DNA from: Dillenia suffruticosa
Taxonomy: Eukaryota; Streptophyta; Magnoliopsida; Dilleniales; Dilleniaceae
NCBI GenBank assembly: GCA_033439265.1
Contig: JAVTVX010000026.1
Coordinates: 7,007,001 to 7,071,000, forward strand
Direction: 5' to 3'
DNA length: 64,000 nucleotides
The notes under the pieces are model-generated. The model searched no databases. It saw nothing but the letters and a program-made list of their open reading frames with translations, and was not told where the DNA came from. The translations under genes and the position numbers were made by a program. Positions 23,440 through 35,758 of this stretch are shown in pieces; position 1 is the stretch's first letter; every line of letters starts with the position of its first letter.

Positions 23440-24180
23440 GCTCTAATTAAATTGGCGTCAAATGAGATTATTGGTTGTGGGACTGGTTGTGGAACTCATG
23501 TCAATGTATCAACCTCTCATTTGTTAACTGTTAAAGTCAACTTTTTAAAGTTAATGTTGTATTTATCTCATTGGTTATGGAACTTATGTACATCTTGTCA
23601 TTATCTGTTGCTTTTTCTTGGAATGTATTATAATTTTTTGTGTTTCTTTTTCTCAGACGTGAAAAGGTTCATCGTAGAAAACTCTCTTATGTTTCCATTG
23701 TCTTTCCAATAGCTGAATATCAGAGATCATATAGTATTGATAATTAATATTACATTATGTAAAATCATATAATGTTAATAATTACATTATTTAACATTAT
23801 TTAATATTGATAATTACTAATTTTATTTAATTTTAAATATCATGTAATATTATTTAAATTATTAATATTGATAATTAAATTATGTAACATAATTAATTAC
23901 ATCATGTCACGTAATGTCTTTATGTAACATTATATTTCTAAAGTGGTGTGAATTGTCATAATCTCATATTATAACATTATATTATATAACAATTGATCGT
24001 AACATCTAGTTGGCCAATAAACTTTTATAATGTATTGTAACACTATTTTATATAAATTACTAATTTCATGTAATTATTAATATTGGACTAATATTATTTA
24101 TGTATTACATAGTTTTATGTAATTATATTATTTAAATTAATATTGATAATTTTACGTGAATTGTTATGATGTCGTATTTA
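23440..24180. other. AT-rich leader region upstream of TNPD
   Basis: Mostly AATATTGATAATTA and ATTATGTAACATTA-like low-complexity sequence. Its style matches 26880-27960 and 27000-28000. No gene is seen. Lying directly 5' of TNPD, it may include that gene's promoter, but no TATA box can be singled out in such AT-rich sequence. Confidence 0.4.
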
Positions 24181-24229
24181 AATGGACTACATGTCATCAA
24201 TTTTGATTAATCAAATGGACATAAATAAT

Positions 24230-24400
24230 GCTTGCGACACCCTACACATGTTCGAGATAGTCCGCACTTGCCTGCGTGGTCTCCCACATAGGAATGTGGT
24301 AGACTGTGCTTGCCTACATGGGAGACCACACTCTAGGGTAGTAGACCGTGCTCCAGGACCAGAAACCATGCATGGCTATGTGATAGGCCATGCTAGCGTG
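24230..24400. repeat. GC-rich block with GTGGTAGAC units (CACTA-2, copy 2)
   Basis: Contains GCGTGGTCTCCCACATAGG, GTGGTAGACTGTGCTTGCC, GGGAGACCACACTC and GTAGACCGTGCTCC. These are the same GTGGTAGACC/GGTCTACCAC theme as at 19150 and 30735. It separates the TNPD 5' region from the 3' end of the next minus-strand gene. Confidence 0.6.
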
Positions 24401-25930
24401 TGGAAGAGGAAGAGGAAGAGGAAGAATTAAGTGTTTCTAACTTTTGGTCTAAATTTAGCTTTTCCATTTTTTTCTTTACTCGTGGAAGAGGAAGCACCAA
24501 TGTCAAAGGGATTAAAGGGGTTGGTATCAGGCGTAGGAGGCATAGACGTAGTAGTGAAAGTGTTTGTAGTAGGACGAGAACTGAATGGATGCACAACATA
24601 TGGGTGGATAGAGGAGATTTGCATGGAGAAAGAGATCGGAAGAGGTGCTCTAGCTTTGGTGGTGGTGGTGGTGGTGGTGGTAGCAGAGGAAAAAGGTCTA
24701 GCTAGCCTTTCTATTACCAAATTGTCTCTTGTACAGTAAATAAAGTTGGTATTCACCTTCACATTAGCAGACATGTTCATTAAGTTGAATAGTATGTTTA
24801 TATGTTCTTCCCCGATTTGTTGTTCCAATTTAGCAAAATTATGTCTGAGTTTACCCATATTTCTTTTGACAATTCCTACTTCCCTCTGAACTTCTCTGAG
24901 ACTCGTTTTGAACCCTTGCATTCTATAATCCAGATTATTGAGTTTCTCATTCCACCTATGGTCAGAATAAGAGGTGCCTTGGATTGGTATTATCTATAAT
25001 CTGCAATTCCTAGTGTTCTTATTCCCTCATTCTTCTGGCTTATGTTCTATAGCTCTTTTCTTTAAATTAATCGAAACACCATCCTCATAAATCCAATTAG
25101 TTCTACATAAGGTCGTAACATTTATACTATTTTTCATGGTTAACTCCACTTTGTTTTCCTTTTGTAAACTTATCCCATGGCTTTTTAGAAGACCGATAAT
25201 CATACTAGCATATGATAAATTTGAATTTGAGACTCGTTTGGTTATCAAGAAGTAAGAAAACAAAAAATGCAAATCTGGATTTTTTTTTATAATACATACC
25301 ATTAGCCAAAAAAACCTCTCTAGTGATAGATGTATAGTTATTTATTCGTAGCTTAATAGCGTGTGTAATTAGAAACTGTAGGATTCTTTCATGGAAATTT
25401 AGATCTGTCGCAAGTGTGCTAAATTCCTCTAAAGTATTATCATCAAATACTACCCTAACGTCCTTTAGTATCTCTATCTACAAATATGGCATGCATTGCT
25501 TGCAGTCCACCTAGTCAAAACCCCATATCTACATATAATTCTAGGATTCACTTTAATTTTTTAACCATCAAAATAAGTTTCAAAATCACATGACCTAGTT
25601 TGACCATCAATGACTATGTTAGAATCGTGATCTATTGTTTCACACTCATCCTCATCATTAGTTACTTCCGTTATCAATTTATTCCATATTATTGTTGAAA
25701 ATTCTAACAATATTTTCATAAATTTTCTTGCTAGGATTGTTGTAAGTAAGTGGTATGCTTAAAACCTATCGTTTCAAGAATTCTCGGTCTATTAATAGAC
25801 CATAAGTGATATTTCGATGAAAGAAGACCTTATCAAATACTTTGCTTCCCTCAAGAGAGGGAAATTCTCTCTTGTTGTATTTTCCTAATTCCGTCGCAAT
25901 TTTCTTGCCTTTTTAAGACTTAGGGGCCAT
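24393..25930 (-). pseudogene. 'Putative plant transposon protein'-like gene (Transposase_32-type), cargo of CACTA-2
   Basis: A plausible start at 25930 gives MAPKS followed by KGKK, then, after a decayed stretch, EFPSLEGSKVFDKVFFHRNI and YGLLIDREFLK. A middle part (25302-25027) has SYASMIIGLLKSHGISL then a run of decayed sequence ending KKRAIEHKPEE. The C-terminal part (24921-24427) is QGFKTSLREVQREVGIVKRN followed by a likely coiled coil (HNFAKLEQQIGEE) and a Thr/Pro/Ser-rich tail with an octo-threonine run. The MAPK..KGKK start and the YGM(L/I)L.. motif in the middle are typical of the plant family named 'putative plant transposon protein', which travels with retroelements and DNA transposons and has no known reaction. 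Several frame breaks are visible. The family call rests on a few motifs. Confidence 0.55.
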
Positions 25931-25939
25931 TTGAGTAAA

Positions 25940-26680
25940 AAGATTTGAGTTTTGCTAAAAAGGATTTGCAGAAGGTTGCTGAAAAGAAGACTTTCAATCA
26001 GGGGAGAAGTTTGAAAACAGATTTGAGGTTTATTAAGAAGGATTTGTAGAAGATTGCTAAGAAGAAGGCTTTCGATCAGGGGAGAAGTTTGAAAACAGAA
26101 AACTTTTTGAGGAAGAGAGTTCATGAGAGAGAGAAGATTTTGTGAAGATTTAAGTTATTTAAAAGAACTCTCTCTATCACGTGAGCGAGAGAGAGAGAAA
26201 GTGAGAAGAGTTTGTATTTTGTTTGATAAGTAATAGGAAGATTTGTTTGTAAAGATTTTGAAACTATTTTTTGAAGTGCAGAATAGTCGTGCATACAGGA
26301 ATTGAAATTAGAAGAGGTTGTGGTGTGTGCCATGATTTGAGTTCATAGAAGTAGAGTGATGTTGGGTTTGTATTTATTAGGTAATAGTGCAGAATGTGAT
26401 GAGATGTGAAGGAGTCAACATGTGAGGAGTGAGAACATTTTCTTTTGAATGCTATTTTGGTTGTATAAGTGATTGAAGGCAACCCTTCTTGTGAACATGT
26501 AAGGAGTGAGATCCTGAATGCACTTTTGGTTGTATACGTGATTGGAGAAGGAGAGAACATGTAAGGAGTAAGAGAACAATTTTGCATTTTGTGGCATGTG
26601 AAGAAGGAGAGAATATTTTTAGTGAGAGAAAGAGAGAGAGAGAATTTTGGTTGAATAGTGTACACGTGTACACTAAAATT
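25940..26680. repeat. Short tandem duplications upstream of the Transposase_32-like gene
   Basis: A 73-74-base unit containing AGAAGGATTTG(C/T)AGAAG and TTTCAATCAGGGGAGAAG occurs twice (about 25950-26024 and 26025-26099). Further on, a unit with GAACATGTAAGGAGTGAGA and TTTTGGTTGTATA(C/A)GTGATTG occurs about two and a half times (26420-26580). Short GA runs lie at 26187-26200 and 26620-26643. Minus-strand frames here come from the repeats and are not supported as genes. This may be the 5' leader and promoter of the minus-strand gene. Confidence 0.5.
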
Positions 26681-26994
26681 TATTATTATTAATTTCTTTT
26701 ATGTTGGATTTATTATTTTTCATTATTTTAGTGTTTTATGTTAATAAATGAAAATGGATTTGAAGTAAAGAAGTATTAAATGTTTATAATGGTGGACTAT
26801 GCTAGCGTTATGGTAGATCGCTTTTGCTTGTAGACCTGAGCTTTTGCATTTGAACACAAAATTTTCACTTATCTTTTAATCATCAAAACCTAATGAACTT
26901 ATCAATTATATAATATTGAATAATAAGTTACATCATGTAACATAATCTCATTATATACCATTACATTTCTTATAGGCGAATTGTCAGGATATTG

Positions 26995-27985
26995 TAACAC
27001 TATGTAATGTGGTATTATAATACTATATTATTAAAACAGTTGGTCATAATTTTTAATTGGTCAATGAATTATCATAATATCATATTATAATACTATATTA
27101 TGTATTAATTAATTATAATATCCAATTGGTCAATAAATTGTCATAATTTCATATTATAACACTACATTATTTAATATGACATTATTACGTTTAAATAACT
27201 TACTTCACTCATCCAAGACAAGAACTACAATGTCACTTGATCTAATGATAAATTACAATACTGTTGAACTTAACCTAAATTGGTCCAACGACTGGCATTA
27301 GATAATGTAATTTAGCATTACATATAGTAATATAGTATTATATATAGTAATGTAGCATTATATGTAGTAATGTAGCATTATAAATAGTAATGAATGTAAT
27401 TTAGCATATAAATAGTAATGTAATGTTGACGTTATTATTATATTATTGAAAAATCAATAGTGCATTTGTATGCTATAGCAGCAATCCCAAATTGGTTACT
27501 TAACACTATATAATGTGATATTATAATACTATATTATTATAACAATTGGTCATAATGTCTAATTGGTCAATGGATTGTGATAATGTCATATTGTATCACT
27601 ACAATATGTATTAATTAATCATAATATCTAATTGATCAATAAATTGTCATAATTTCATATTGTAATACTATATTATTTAATATGGTGTGATTACATTTAA
27701 ATAATTTCCTTCACTCATCCAACACAAGAACTACAATACCACTTGATCTCATGGTAAATTACAATGCCACTAAACTTATTAAATTGGTCCAACGAATGGC
27801 ATTAGATAATGTAATTTAGTATTACGTATAGTAATATAGTATTATATATAGTAATGTAGCATTATAAATAGTAATGAATGTAATTTAGAATATAAATAAT
27901 AATGTAATATTGATATTATTATTATGTTATTGAAAAATCAATGGTGCATTTGTTTGCGACGGAAGAAATCCCAAATTGGTTACTT
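26995..27985. repeat. Tandem duplication of a ~507-bp AT-rich unit
   Basis: Copy 1 (about 26995-27501) and copy 2 (about 27502-27985) follow the same landmarks: AACACTAT at the start, TAATACTATATTATTA, TTGGTCATAAT, CTTCACTCATCCAA(G/C)AC, AATTGGTCCAACGA, a run of AGTAATGTAGCATTATA units, GAAAAATCAATAGTGC and CCCAAATTGGTTACTT at the end. They differ at about one base in eight, so the duplication is old. Inside each copy, the AGTAATGTAGCATTATA unit is itself repeated three to four times. No gene is seen. Confidence 0.75.
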
Positions 27986-28499
27986 TTTTGCCACATTGTC
28001 AATCCTAAATTGAATAAGTCACATTTCATCCATCGGCTAGTGCAAACTCTTAAATAGACATATCACACTGCATCCAACGACAGAGGGTAATTCGTTGGAT
28101 GTCCTTTCAATTTGGCAAAAGTTATTTCACATTATAGACAATATCACACTTCAATCTTTGTTAATGTCCTTTCAACTTAAATCGACATATCATATCACAC
28201 TGTAATTGCGTGTAATGTCCTTTCAACATCTAATCCAACAGCTGGTATTATGTAGAGACCGTCCAACGGCTGGGCTGAATAAGAGTTGAAGGGAAATGAA
28301 GGAGGGAAGTTAAGAAATGATGTTGGATTTTCAAACACAAAGAAGGAAATTTTTAAATAGAAGCGGTAGATGGCGAATCCCATTTTTGAGTCCCATTTTT
28401 TAGAAGCTTTGGATGGCGAATCTTTTTGTTTTTTGAAAAGCGGTCGACGATGAATCCCTTTTGTGAGAACATTTTAAAGACAAAATCAAAAATGGGAAA

Positions 28500-28760
28500 G
28501 AAGGCTCAAATCAGTAGGTCTTCCAGTGATGAGGAATATGAACCTTTTACATCATGGGAGAAAGATCTTAGTTGATTAGTGAAATATCTTTCTGGGTATA
28601 AGTTATTTGGGTGAATTGCTATATCTCCTTCAGCATCAACATCTGCTTGACGAATGGGTTTAGATGTAGTGGTTAAGGATATTTGTGCAACGATAGGTTT
28701 AATAGGTTTAGATGTGGTGGTTAATGATATTTGTACAATGATGGGTTTAGTATCTTTCAA
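28500..28760. repeat. ~36-bp direct repeats inside the Ulp1-like gene's 5' region
   Basis: A unit with TTTAGATGT(A/G)GTGGTTAA followed by GATATTTGT(G/A)CAA and a GGTTTA end occurs twice in full (28658-28745), with partial third edges. The region directly follows the MGKKAQ start. On the minus strand it gives a repeated SLTTTSKPI peptide, which I treat as a shadow. Confidence 0.5.
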
Positions 28761-30734
28761 TTTTGTGTTTTTTAGTTTAGTTGTTTAGTTTAGTATACTA
28801 GGTACAAATTTAGTTTAGTGTTTTTTCATATAAACAATTTTTAATGTTTTTTGACAACGATGTTTAGATTTGATGTTTAGATCTTTAGTTTAGTATTCTA
28901 GATGCAAAATTAGTAATCCTTTTTAATATAAACAAAGTGTTATTGTTTCTCGGTTCTCTATTCTGATCCCAAATTCTGAACATATTATTTTAGTCCCCAT
29001 TTTTGAATATCTGCTCCCAATTTTTTAATGTTATAATGAGTTAAATCTTCTTGATGACATTGTAGAAAAGAATTCTTCTTGAGAGACAAAATCAACTTGA
29101 CCGGTAGGTCTCAATTTCTGTGTGCGATGACAATACATTCCTATTACATAATCAGATATTACATAATCCATTTTTATGTTATGTATCATTATGTAATGTT
29201 AATAACATTATATATATTTATATGAAATAGACTGAATGTATTAAAAAACAGAGGGAACTAAATGAAGATGACAGGGAGAAGTACAATAAAGTAGTCAAGC
29301 AAAAGAATTGCTTGGGGTAAGAAGAGCAAAGACACCAATTCAGACAAGGTGCTCTCCTAACCAAGTGAAGGAGTTGGTTTCTTCCCTCAGTGATGAGATG
29401 AAATGTGTAGTAAAAGATATGAGATCCGGCAAGCTTTCAAAGCTTAACTACGACACGCTCAGTCAAAGTTGTGTGAAGAACAAGTAATGAGATTTGAACC
29501 GTTGGGAAAATGTCTTTGTATTAGTCCAAATCATAACTTTAGACTAACACCTGAAGAAATAGGGTGAATTTTAGGAATTCCCTATACCAGACATGATGTT
29601 CTCAGCAGTTAATCTTTTGTGGTTGAATCCTTAGAGATGAGAAAGTATTTCTCCAAACTAAAGCAAAGCTAGCTAAATGAAGAGATATAGATTGAAGATG
29701 CCTCCTGTCCCAACTTTAAACGATACTTCTTGTTTTTCCTCCTTGGATGCTTTCTATGTCAGATGATGAATGTGTTCCCTACTTCCAGACACCTCACGGC
29801 TACCATTGATGTCGACAATGCTTGCTAATACAACTGGACCAAATCTGTGTTACAATGGCTGGCTAACGAGCTATGCCAATTTAAAGGTCCAATGAAGAGA
29901 GGAGGAAGAGAGGAATCGATGATTGCCTACTTTTACTAATAGTACGTTTTCAATATTTTATATCATAGTACAATTCAATATTTATAACATTGTACAATTA
30001 AATATTTATAAACATATGCATTGGCATTTTTCTATTAACAATGTTTATCATCTCTGTGTAGATATTTTATTTCAAGAAGGTTAGGGTTGGTGATCTCGAT
30101 AGTCACAAAAATAAACTACCTATTCGTATTGGAATACCGAGAGGGTCAATCGGAGACTTAGATTCAAGCGTGTAAATGTAAGTTAAGTTCATACGTACAT
30201 TGTCTGAAGTGTAAATTCTAATGAATTGATTCAAATTTAATCATATGTTGTACTATGAGATTTGTAGTCAAATAAAGCTGTGAAGCAATCTTCAAGTGTC
30301 AACAAAAATAAAGAAATCAAGAGATTGAAATCTATTGCAACTCATGCAAAAGGATTCTTTGAGCTAGTGCAGAAGAAGTTAAGGAATGTATCAGCTATTA
30401 TCACACACTTAACACTAGTTATCTATCAAGCACTTACCACTTGTTATCTACCACTTGCACCAAATATCTCAATCTTACCATCTGTTCTGTTTTGTAGGGA
30501 ATTGGCATCAAACAGGATCTTGAAAAGTTTTTGGAAGAGTCAATTCGAATCTAGTCTGATCTGTTGCATAGACTGCTCAACTCTACATTTACTTCCTCAA
30601 CACCTATACTTCAAAGCCTCCACCTCCCTTTTTGAGATGTGTTTTTCTAATGTGGCTTTCAGTAAGTATTCTTTTTGCATCTCACTATAAAGTAACTTGT
30701 TTCACTATAAATTCATTGTAAAGCCAATTTTGTG

Positions 30735-30870
30735 TGCTTGCGTGGTAGACCACGGTAGCTTGTGTGGTAGACTGCGAAAGCACATGGTCTACCTACTAGC
30801 TTGTGCAGCCTATCGCGCACCACACAAGCTTGCGCGGTTGACCTTGCGCGTGCATGGCTAACTTGCGAAG
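30735..30870. repeat. GC-rich block with GTGGTAGACC units (CACTA-2, copy 3)
   Basis: TGCTTGCGTGGTAGACCACG, GTGTGGTAGACTGCG, ACATGGTCTACC and GCGCGGTTGACCTTGCGCG occur in 130 bases within AT-rich sequence, just left of solo LTR 2. It is the same theme as copies 1 and 2. Confidence 0.6.
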
Positions 30871-30977
30871 TGGTCAGACATAAAATAATAAAATAGAATA
30901 TTAAAAAATTAATAATAATAATTTTTTCCCTTTCACGTGTACACATGCACAGGCCTTTTACCATTCAAATCTTTCTC

Positions 30978-33121
30978 TGTTTCTTCTCATGATTACAAAA
31001 CTACAAAACTCCAAAAAAAAAACGCTCATTTCTCCTCTCAAAATTTAAACATCACCTTAGCAATACAATTCACCTCTCTCTTTCTCTTCCTCTCAAAATT
31101 ACCTTAGCAGGTTGATTTGCCTAATGATAGATCAACTTGTCTTTCTAAACTGTGTCTATAAGTCTACTTTCATCAAGAACGAGTCAACTTGCCAGGTTTA
31201 AGCCTAAAAAAAAACATGTCTGCAAATTTAGTAAGTCGACTTACTAAGAAGTGAGTCGACTTGGGGATTATAGAAGAGGAAAATTTGAGTCGACTTGATA
31301 TATATTTAAGTCGACTTGAGCCCATGATAAACAAGGACCAGTCAACTTGTATTGTTTGCAAGTTGACTCATGAATATGAAAGGTTGTGAAATGACGAAAT
31401 GGAACAACCAAATTTAAACAAAACTTGAAAATTATTAGAGGTAAGATTGATATTTCACCCCACACTATTAAAAGGCTTAAATAAGCCTTCTTCCCTTTTT
31501 TCTCTCTCTACGACCATCGACCTTCTCTTCCCTTCTCAGAACTCCCTCTCTTCTCTCTCTTTTTTCTCGTCTATCTCACTCAATCTCTCTCTTGAAATCA
31601 ACCTCATTTTTCCCAAACTCACTCCTTAAATCAACCAAACCCTCAAGCAAACTCATGAATGAAGGTGGTTTTGGGAGAAATCTAGGGTTTGTGCAAAAAA
31701 GGGAAAAATATAAGGTTTTTGAAACCCAACGTTCAAAATTCAATCCAACCACGAAATTAAACTAATTTTTTTCTTCTAAACTTGGATTTAGTTTCCTCAT
31801 TAATAGATTTAAATTTGTTATTGAGATTTAAGGGATTTGTTGGAAAACATCAATTTAGAGTTTATAAATGAGGAAAAATTGAAAAAATTTGTGAGTGTGG
31901 AATGTATATAGGTGCAAATATTATGTAGATGATGTAATTAGAACATGCATTTTTGGATTAGAGAAATTAGGATTTGTGTTAGTTTGGGAAAAACTCATAA
32001 ACCCTAATCAGAGGCATGATTTAACATTTAATTCATATTTATTGTTTTAGGATAAATTAATTGAAATTTCTTTCCTTTGTAAATGAGAATAATTTTGAAT
32101 GATGAAATGGATTTTCTTGTAACATGGTGCATGAAAAAGATAAATGACTATACTCTAGTCTTCCACAGATCGAGTTATTAGGGCGGCATGATAAAAACTA
32201 TGTTAAAAGTTGACTTGGTAGTAGGCAGGATGGAGAGCCTCCTCAAGTTGTTCCCATGATAACGCGGTGGCACCCCATGCAATTCGGGGCCAACGCCGCC
32301 AAGAAAGGGTATTTTATGAAAATTCTGGAAAACCTTTTAACAGATTCTATCAACAGCCATTGGTAGAAAAATTTTTTTGGCAATCCCAAGAAAAATTTGG
32401 AAAGGAAAATAAAATCTGATTGTTGATGGAACATGTGAGTCATGGCAAATTTGTTCTAAAGTTATTTCCATGAGTGATTTTTAGTGATGTATTAGAACGA
32501 AATTTGGCATTCTTGTTTGGCACGTCCACCCTCATCCCCTATTCATGTTCATCATATTATTGCACTCCACTCACTAAGTATTTTTATACTTTCCCATCTT
32601 TCTAATCTTTTGAGAGAAAGTGTAGCTTGGAGATTTAGACTTTGACTGGTGCTGGTTTGAAAAAATTTCTTTTGGTGACCCTCTATAGGTTCTAGTTTTG
32701 AGAATATTATTGGGAACTATGTTGTTGGAACTATGGAAGGAATTTTCATAATCTCTTAAAAGTTAAATTTGTAAAATACTTGCTTGTTTACTCTAGGCAA
32801 GTACTAAAAAATCCGTACTTTCATGATATGAAACTTTCTTTATTTGTTTTAAAATTTTATTTTGCAAGATTTATTAGTTTTATTGGGATATTTGGATTAT
32901 TTGATGAATTTTGAACTTATATTTGAGTTTGTAAATTTATTTTTAACTATTTGGAAATTGTTTAAACGGTTGGGTTGGTCTATGAATGACTCAAATTCAT
33001 TTTAAAACATTTGGGATATTGAAATGCCTTGCAGTATCATGGGACACTGAGTTGAGTTCACACATGTTTTAGGGTAATGCAGCGGTTGTCGTGTGCTCAA
33101 CTTGAGAGTCGGAACATGACA
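30978..33121 (+). mobile_element. Solo LTR 2 (~2.1 kb), gypsy-like
   Basis: The ends are TG and CA. The last bases, read in reverse, are TGTCATGTTCCGAC, a typical long gypsy-LTR start, much like TGTCACACCCCG at the end of solo LTR 1. TTCTC precedes 30978 (30973-30977) and follows 33121 (33122-33126), consistent with a 5-bp target duplication, although the left flank is pyrimidine-rich and chance is possible. It carries a promoter-like run with AAAAGGCTTAAATAAGCC (31471), a CT-rich leader and a CACTCACTAAGTA block (32571) comparable to 7930-7970 in solo LTR 1. No internal genes flank it. It interrupts the Ulp1-like gene. Confidence 0.55.
31110..31380. repeat. Dispersed GTCGACTTG/GTCAACTTG motif cluster in solo LTR 2
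   Basis: About eight occurrences of (A/G)(A/G)GTC(G/A)ACTT(G/A) in 270 bases at irregular spacing, both strands (for example 31177, 31232, 31254, 31290, 31312, 31342). The same phrase in other variants fills 49740-50480 in another LTR. Confidence 0.5.
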
Positions 33122-33200
33122 TTCTCACCTTGTTTTACTAATGCAAATGTTTGTAATTTTTACGTCTAGCTTTCTCACCTTGTTTTACTAATGCAGATTT
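33122..33200. repeat. Two ~50-bp tandem copies next to solo LTR 2
   Basis: TTCTCACCTTGTTTTACTAATGCA occurs at 33122 and again at 33173, the second copy followed by the first Ulp1-like exon after the LTR. The direct repeat includes the proposed target duplication, so the exact LTR boundary could shift. Confidence 0.6.
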
Positions 33201-34279
33201 CTGTAGTTATATACATCTGCTTTGGACGCCAAACAAGCAAGCAAGCAAAGCAAGTGGGATATTTCTATGGTTGAGAGTTGTCTCTCTGAAAAAGCACTTG
33301 ATTTCCAATTTAAATTGTGCAATCTAGTAAAGTTATCATTACACACTTTAGTATTAACATACATTTCAATTAATATACATTTTTATCGTGTTTCCATAAT
33401 AGGTTTGCATCCCCGTCATTTTCAACAAGAACTGGTTTTGTTACGCACTTCACGTCGACAAGCAAATCATGTATCTCCTCGACTCAAGTTTTCGCTTCAA
33501 AGGCAGTGAAGATAACTAATTGCAAACTTTGATGGTAATTGCTTGATATACTTAAATATCAAATTTTGTTCAACTATAACCTATAATATTTTCATTAATT
33601 TCTCTTACATAAGGACTACATTGAGAGGATTTAGATAAATTAGCTGCATATCTCCGAAATTATACTTGTTGAAATTCCACAGCAAACTAACATGTAAGTT
33701 AATTTGTACTTATTCTTTAATGAATATACCAACAACTATAATATATGATCAAAACAACGTAAAATAATTTCTACATGTTAGGGATGATGGTGAAATATTC
33801 ATCAAGAGGTTTATGGAGATATGGGAACCGAGAAAATTCATAATTCCACCAATTCAAGAAGTATGTTATTGCAAACCATTGTCATTACTATATTGATTCT
33901 TACCTTATGTTATCCTCTATTGTAATTACTAATGGCTTCAAATGTGATTATTTTATGACGTTAATTTCTTGAGAAAAGAATATTTTCTCAGACTTCTAAC
34001 ATCAGAACATAATGCAGTCTATTCCCAAATCATGTCCATTCAATAAAAACAAAGTTTGAACCAGGGTAGAGAAAAGAAATAAAACCAAAGTCAATACAAC
34101 GAAAAATTGTGAAAAAATTTCATCTTATCCTTTAAAAAATAAAATCAATTGACTCTGAGATACCAGATTTTTGTAATATACAACAACAATTTCATTCAAA
34201 ATAATTTTTTTAACTTATTAGAAACAATATAATCTATATTAATAATCCTAACAATAATTTATATTAATAATCTTACTAT

Positions 34280-35758
34280 AATGGGTAAAATTCTTACTAT
34301 TGTGCTAATTTACATCACTGTTTACTTTGATGTATCACAACTCTAATGTATAATAATAGTACCATAGTTTACCACCTAGTATCGCATTTCATCATCTATA
34401 GGTGGCAATTTAGTAACTGTTACCACAAAATCACTACACTGTATTTCACTCCAATGTATAATAATATTACCGCACTATATTACTACTAATTATCACAAAC
34501 TTACCACTAGTTATCACAAATTTACCACAAGTTATTACAAAATTACAGCATGTTATTGTGAACTTACCAACTATTATAGCAATGCATCACCTATTATCCC
34601 AAATTATACCCAGTTATCGCTACTTACCACCAGTTATCGCAATTTACCACCAAGTATCGCAAATGGTTTGATAGCTTAATCCTTAAATTTTTAAACCATC
34701 CCTAAAGTGGCACATATAGTTACTATTTTCATTACCATATTTACAGACAAAAACTAATAACCGTCAGAATAGTATATAACATTTACAAATAGTACAATAT
34801 ATGGATTAGTATAATGATAGACTTATACAGACGATATAGTTCAGCTAACGGTATAAATTACCCATATAGAGTCTATTTTAAAACTATCCCTAAAAGTTGA
34901 CACATATATTGAGGAAAAATAATAATGGTCAGAATTGTAAATAGCATTTGTATACGGTACAATTTATGGGTTAGCATATCTATAACATTTATGTAGACGG
35001 TATGATAAAGCAGTCAATAAAGAAAACTCATATAGAGACTGTTTTCAAACCGCCCCTAAAGGAATATCACATTTACTAATGAGAACTGATAATCATTCTG
35101 ATTGAATATCGTTTTTACAGACAATGTAATATATAAGTTAGTGTGTATATCGAATTTTTACAAACAGTATGGTTTAATAGCCAGTAAAGAACACTCATAT
35201 AGAGTTTCTTTTCAAATCGTCACTAAAGACAGCCACATTCATTGACGACAAGTAATAACCATCTAAATAGTATATAGCATTTATAGATGGTGAAATATAT
35301 CAGATAGCACAAACGGTATGATTAAGTAGATAATAAAAAGAGTCATATAAAGACTATTTCAAACCGTTTCTAAAAACTGCTTCATTTACTAACCACAACA
35401 TAGTTTTTAAAGATGGTAGAATATATGGGTTAGTATAGATGTAAAACTTATACTGACAATATGATTAAGTAGACGATAAAGAAAAGTCATATAGAGATTA
35501 TTTTCAAACCATCTCTAAAAATTATCGTTTTTACTGACCACAAATGATAACCGTTAGAATTGAATATCGTTTTTATAAATGGTTGCGCTATTTTTACTGT
35601 GGTTGATAAACTTTTTCCTACAGACAATTTATACTATCGAAAAATGTATATATTTCCCGATGATTTCGTCAAAAGCGCTTCTATATGGTATAAAAAATCG
35701 TCACCAAAGGTTATCGACAATAAAAATTACCGTCAGCATAATACTTTAATTTTGTAGT
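34280..35758. repeat. A-type subterminal repeat zone of CACTA-2
   Basis: 34370-34680 is an array of TTACCAC(T/C)AGTTATCGCAA-like units every 20-30 bases. 34690-35758 has longer, imperfect units of about 140-190 bases, each with CATATAGAGACTATTTT, CAAACC(G/A)T(C/T)(C/A)CTAAA and GACAATATGATTAAG landmarks (near 34865, 35030, 35200, 35350, 35490). Tail bases match the A end of CACTA-3. No gene is seen. A 65-codon frame at 35560-35757 ends inside the terminus and is not supported. Confidence 0.65.

Larger units (their letters stand above)
28492..33870 (+). pseudogene. Ulp1/C48 peptidase-like gene carried by CACTA-2, split by solo LTR 2
   Basis: A start at 28492 gives MGKKAQISRSSSDEEYEPF. Later exon-like pieces include NHNFRLTPEEIG (about 29530), KRYFLFFLLGCFLCQ and IDVDNAC with WTKSVLQWL (29705-29850), FKKVRVGDLDSHKNKLPIRI (about 30065) and SIATHAKGFFELVQKKL (30330). 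After solo LTR 2 come a frame starting MDAKQASKQSKWD (33222) and the peptidase core VCIPVIFNKNWFCYALHVDK then QIMYLLDSSF (33403-33519), and finally FIKRFMEIWEPR (about 33800). The order (plant-mobile-domain-like N part, FERVRVGDLDSHKN-type linker, C48 core) is that of Ulp1-like proteins captured by plant CACTA and Mutator elements. C48 enzymes remove SUMO-like modifiers. The catalytic HW position reads NW here and several stops are visible, so it should be inactive. Confidence 0.65.

Noticed and set aside
24400-24739. Plus-strand frames opposite the Transposase_32-like gene
   Set aside because: They are antisense shadows of the Ser/Thr-repeat tail (poly-Val, poly-Gly runs).
26264-26673. Three overlapping minus-strand frames with Ser/Leu-rich sequence
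   Set aside because: They arise from short tandem repeats and GA runs.
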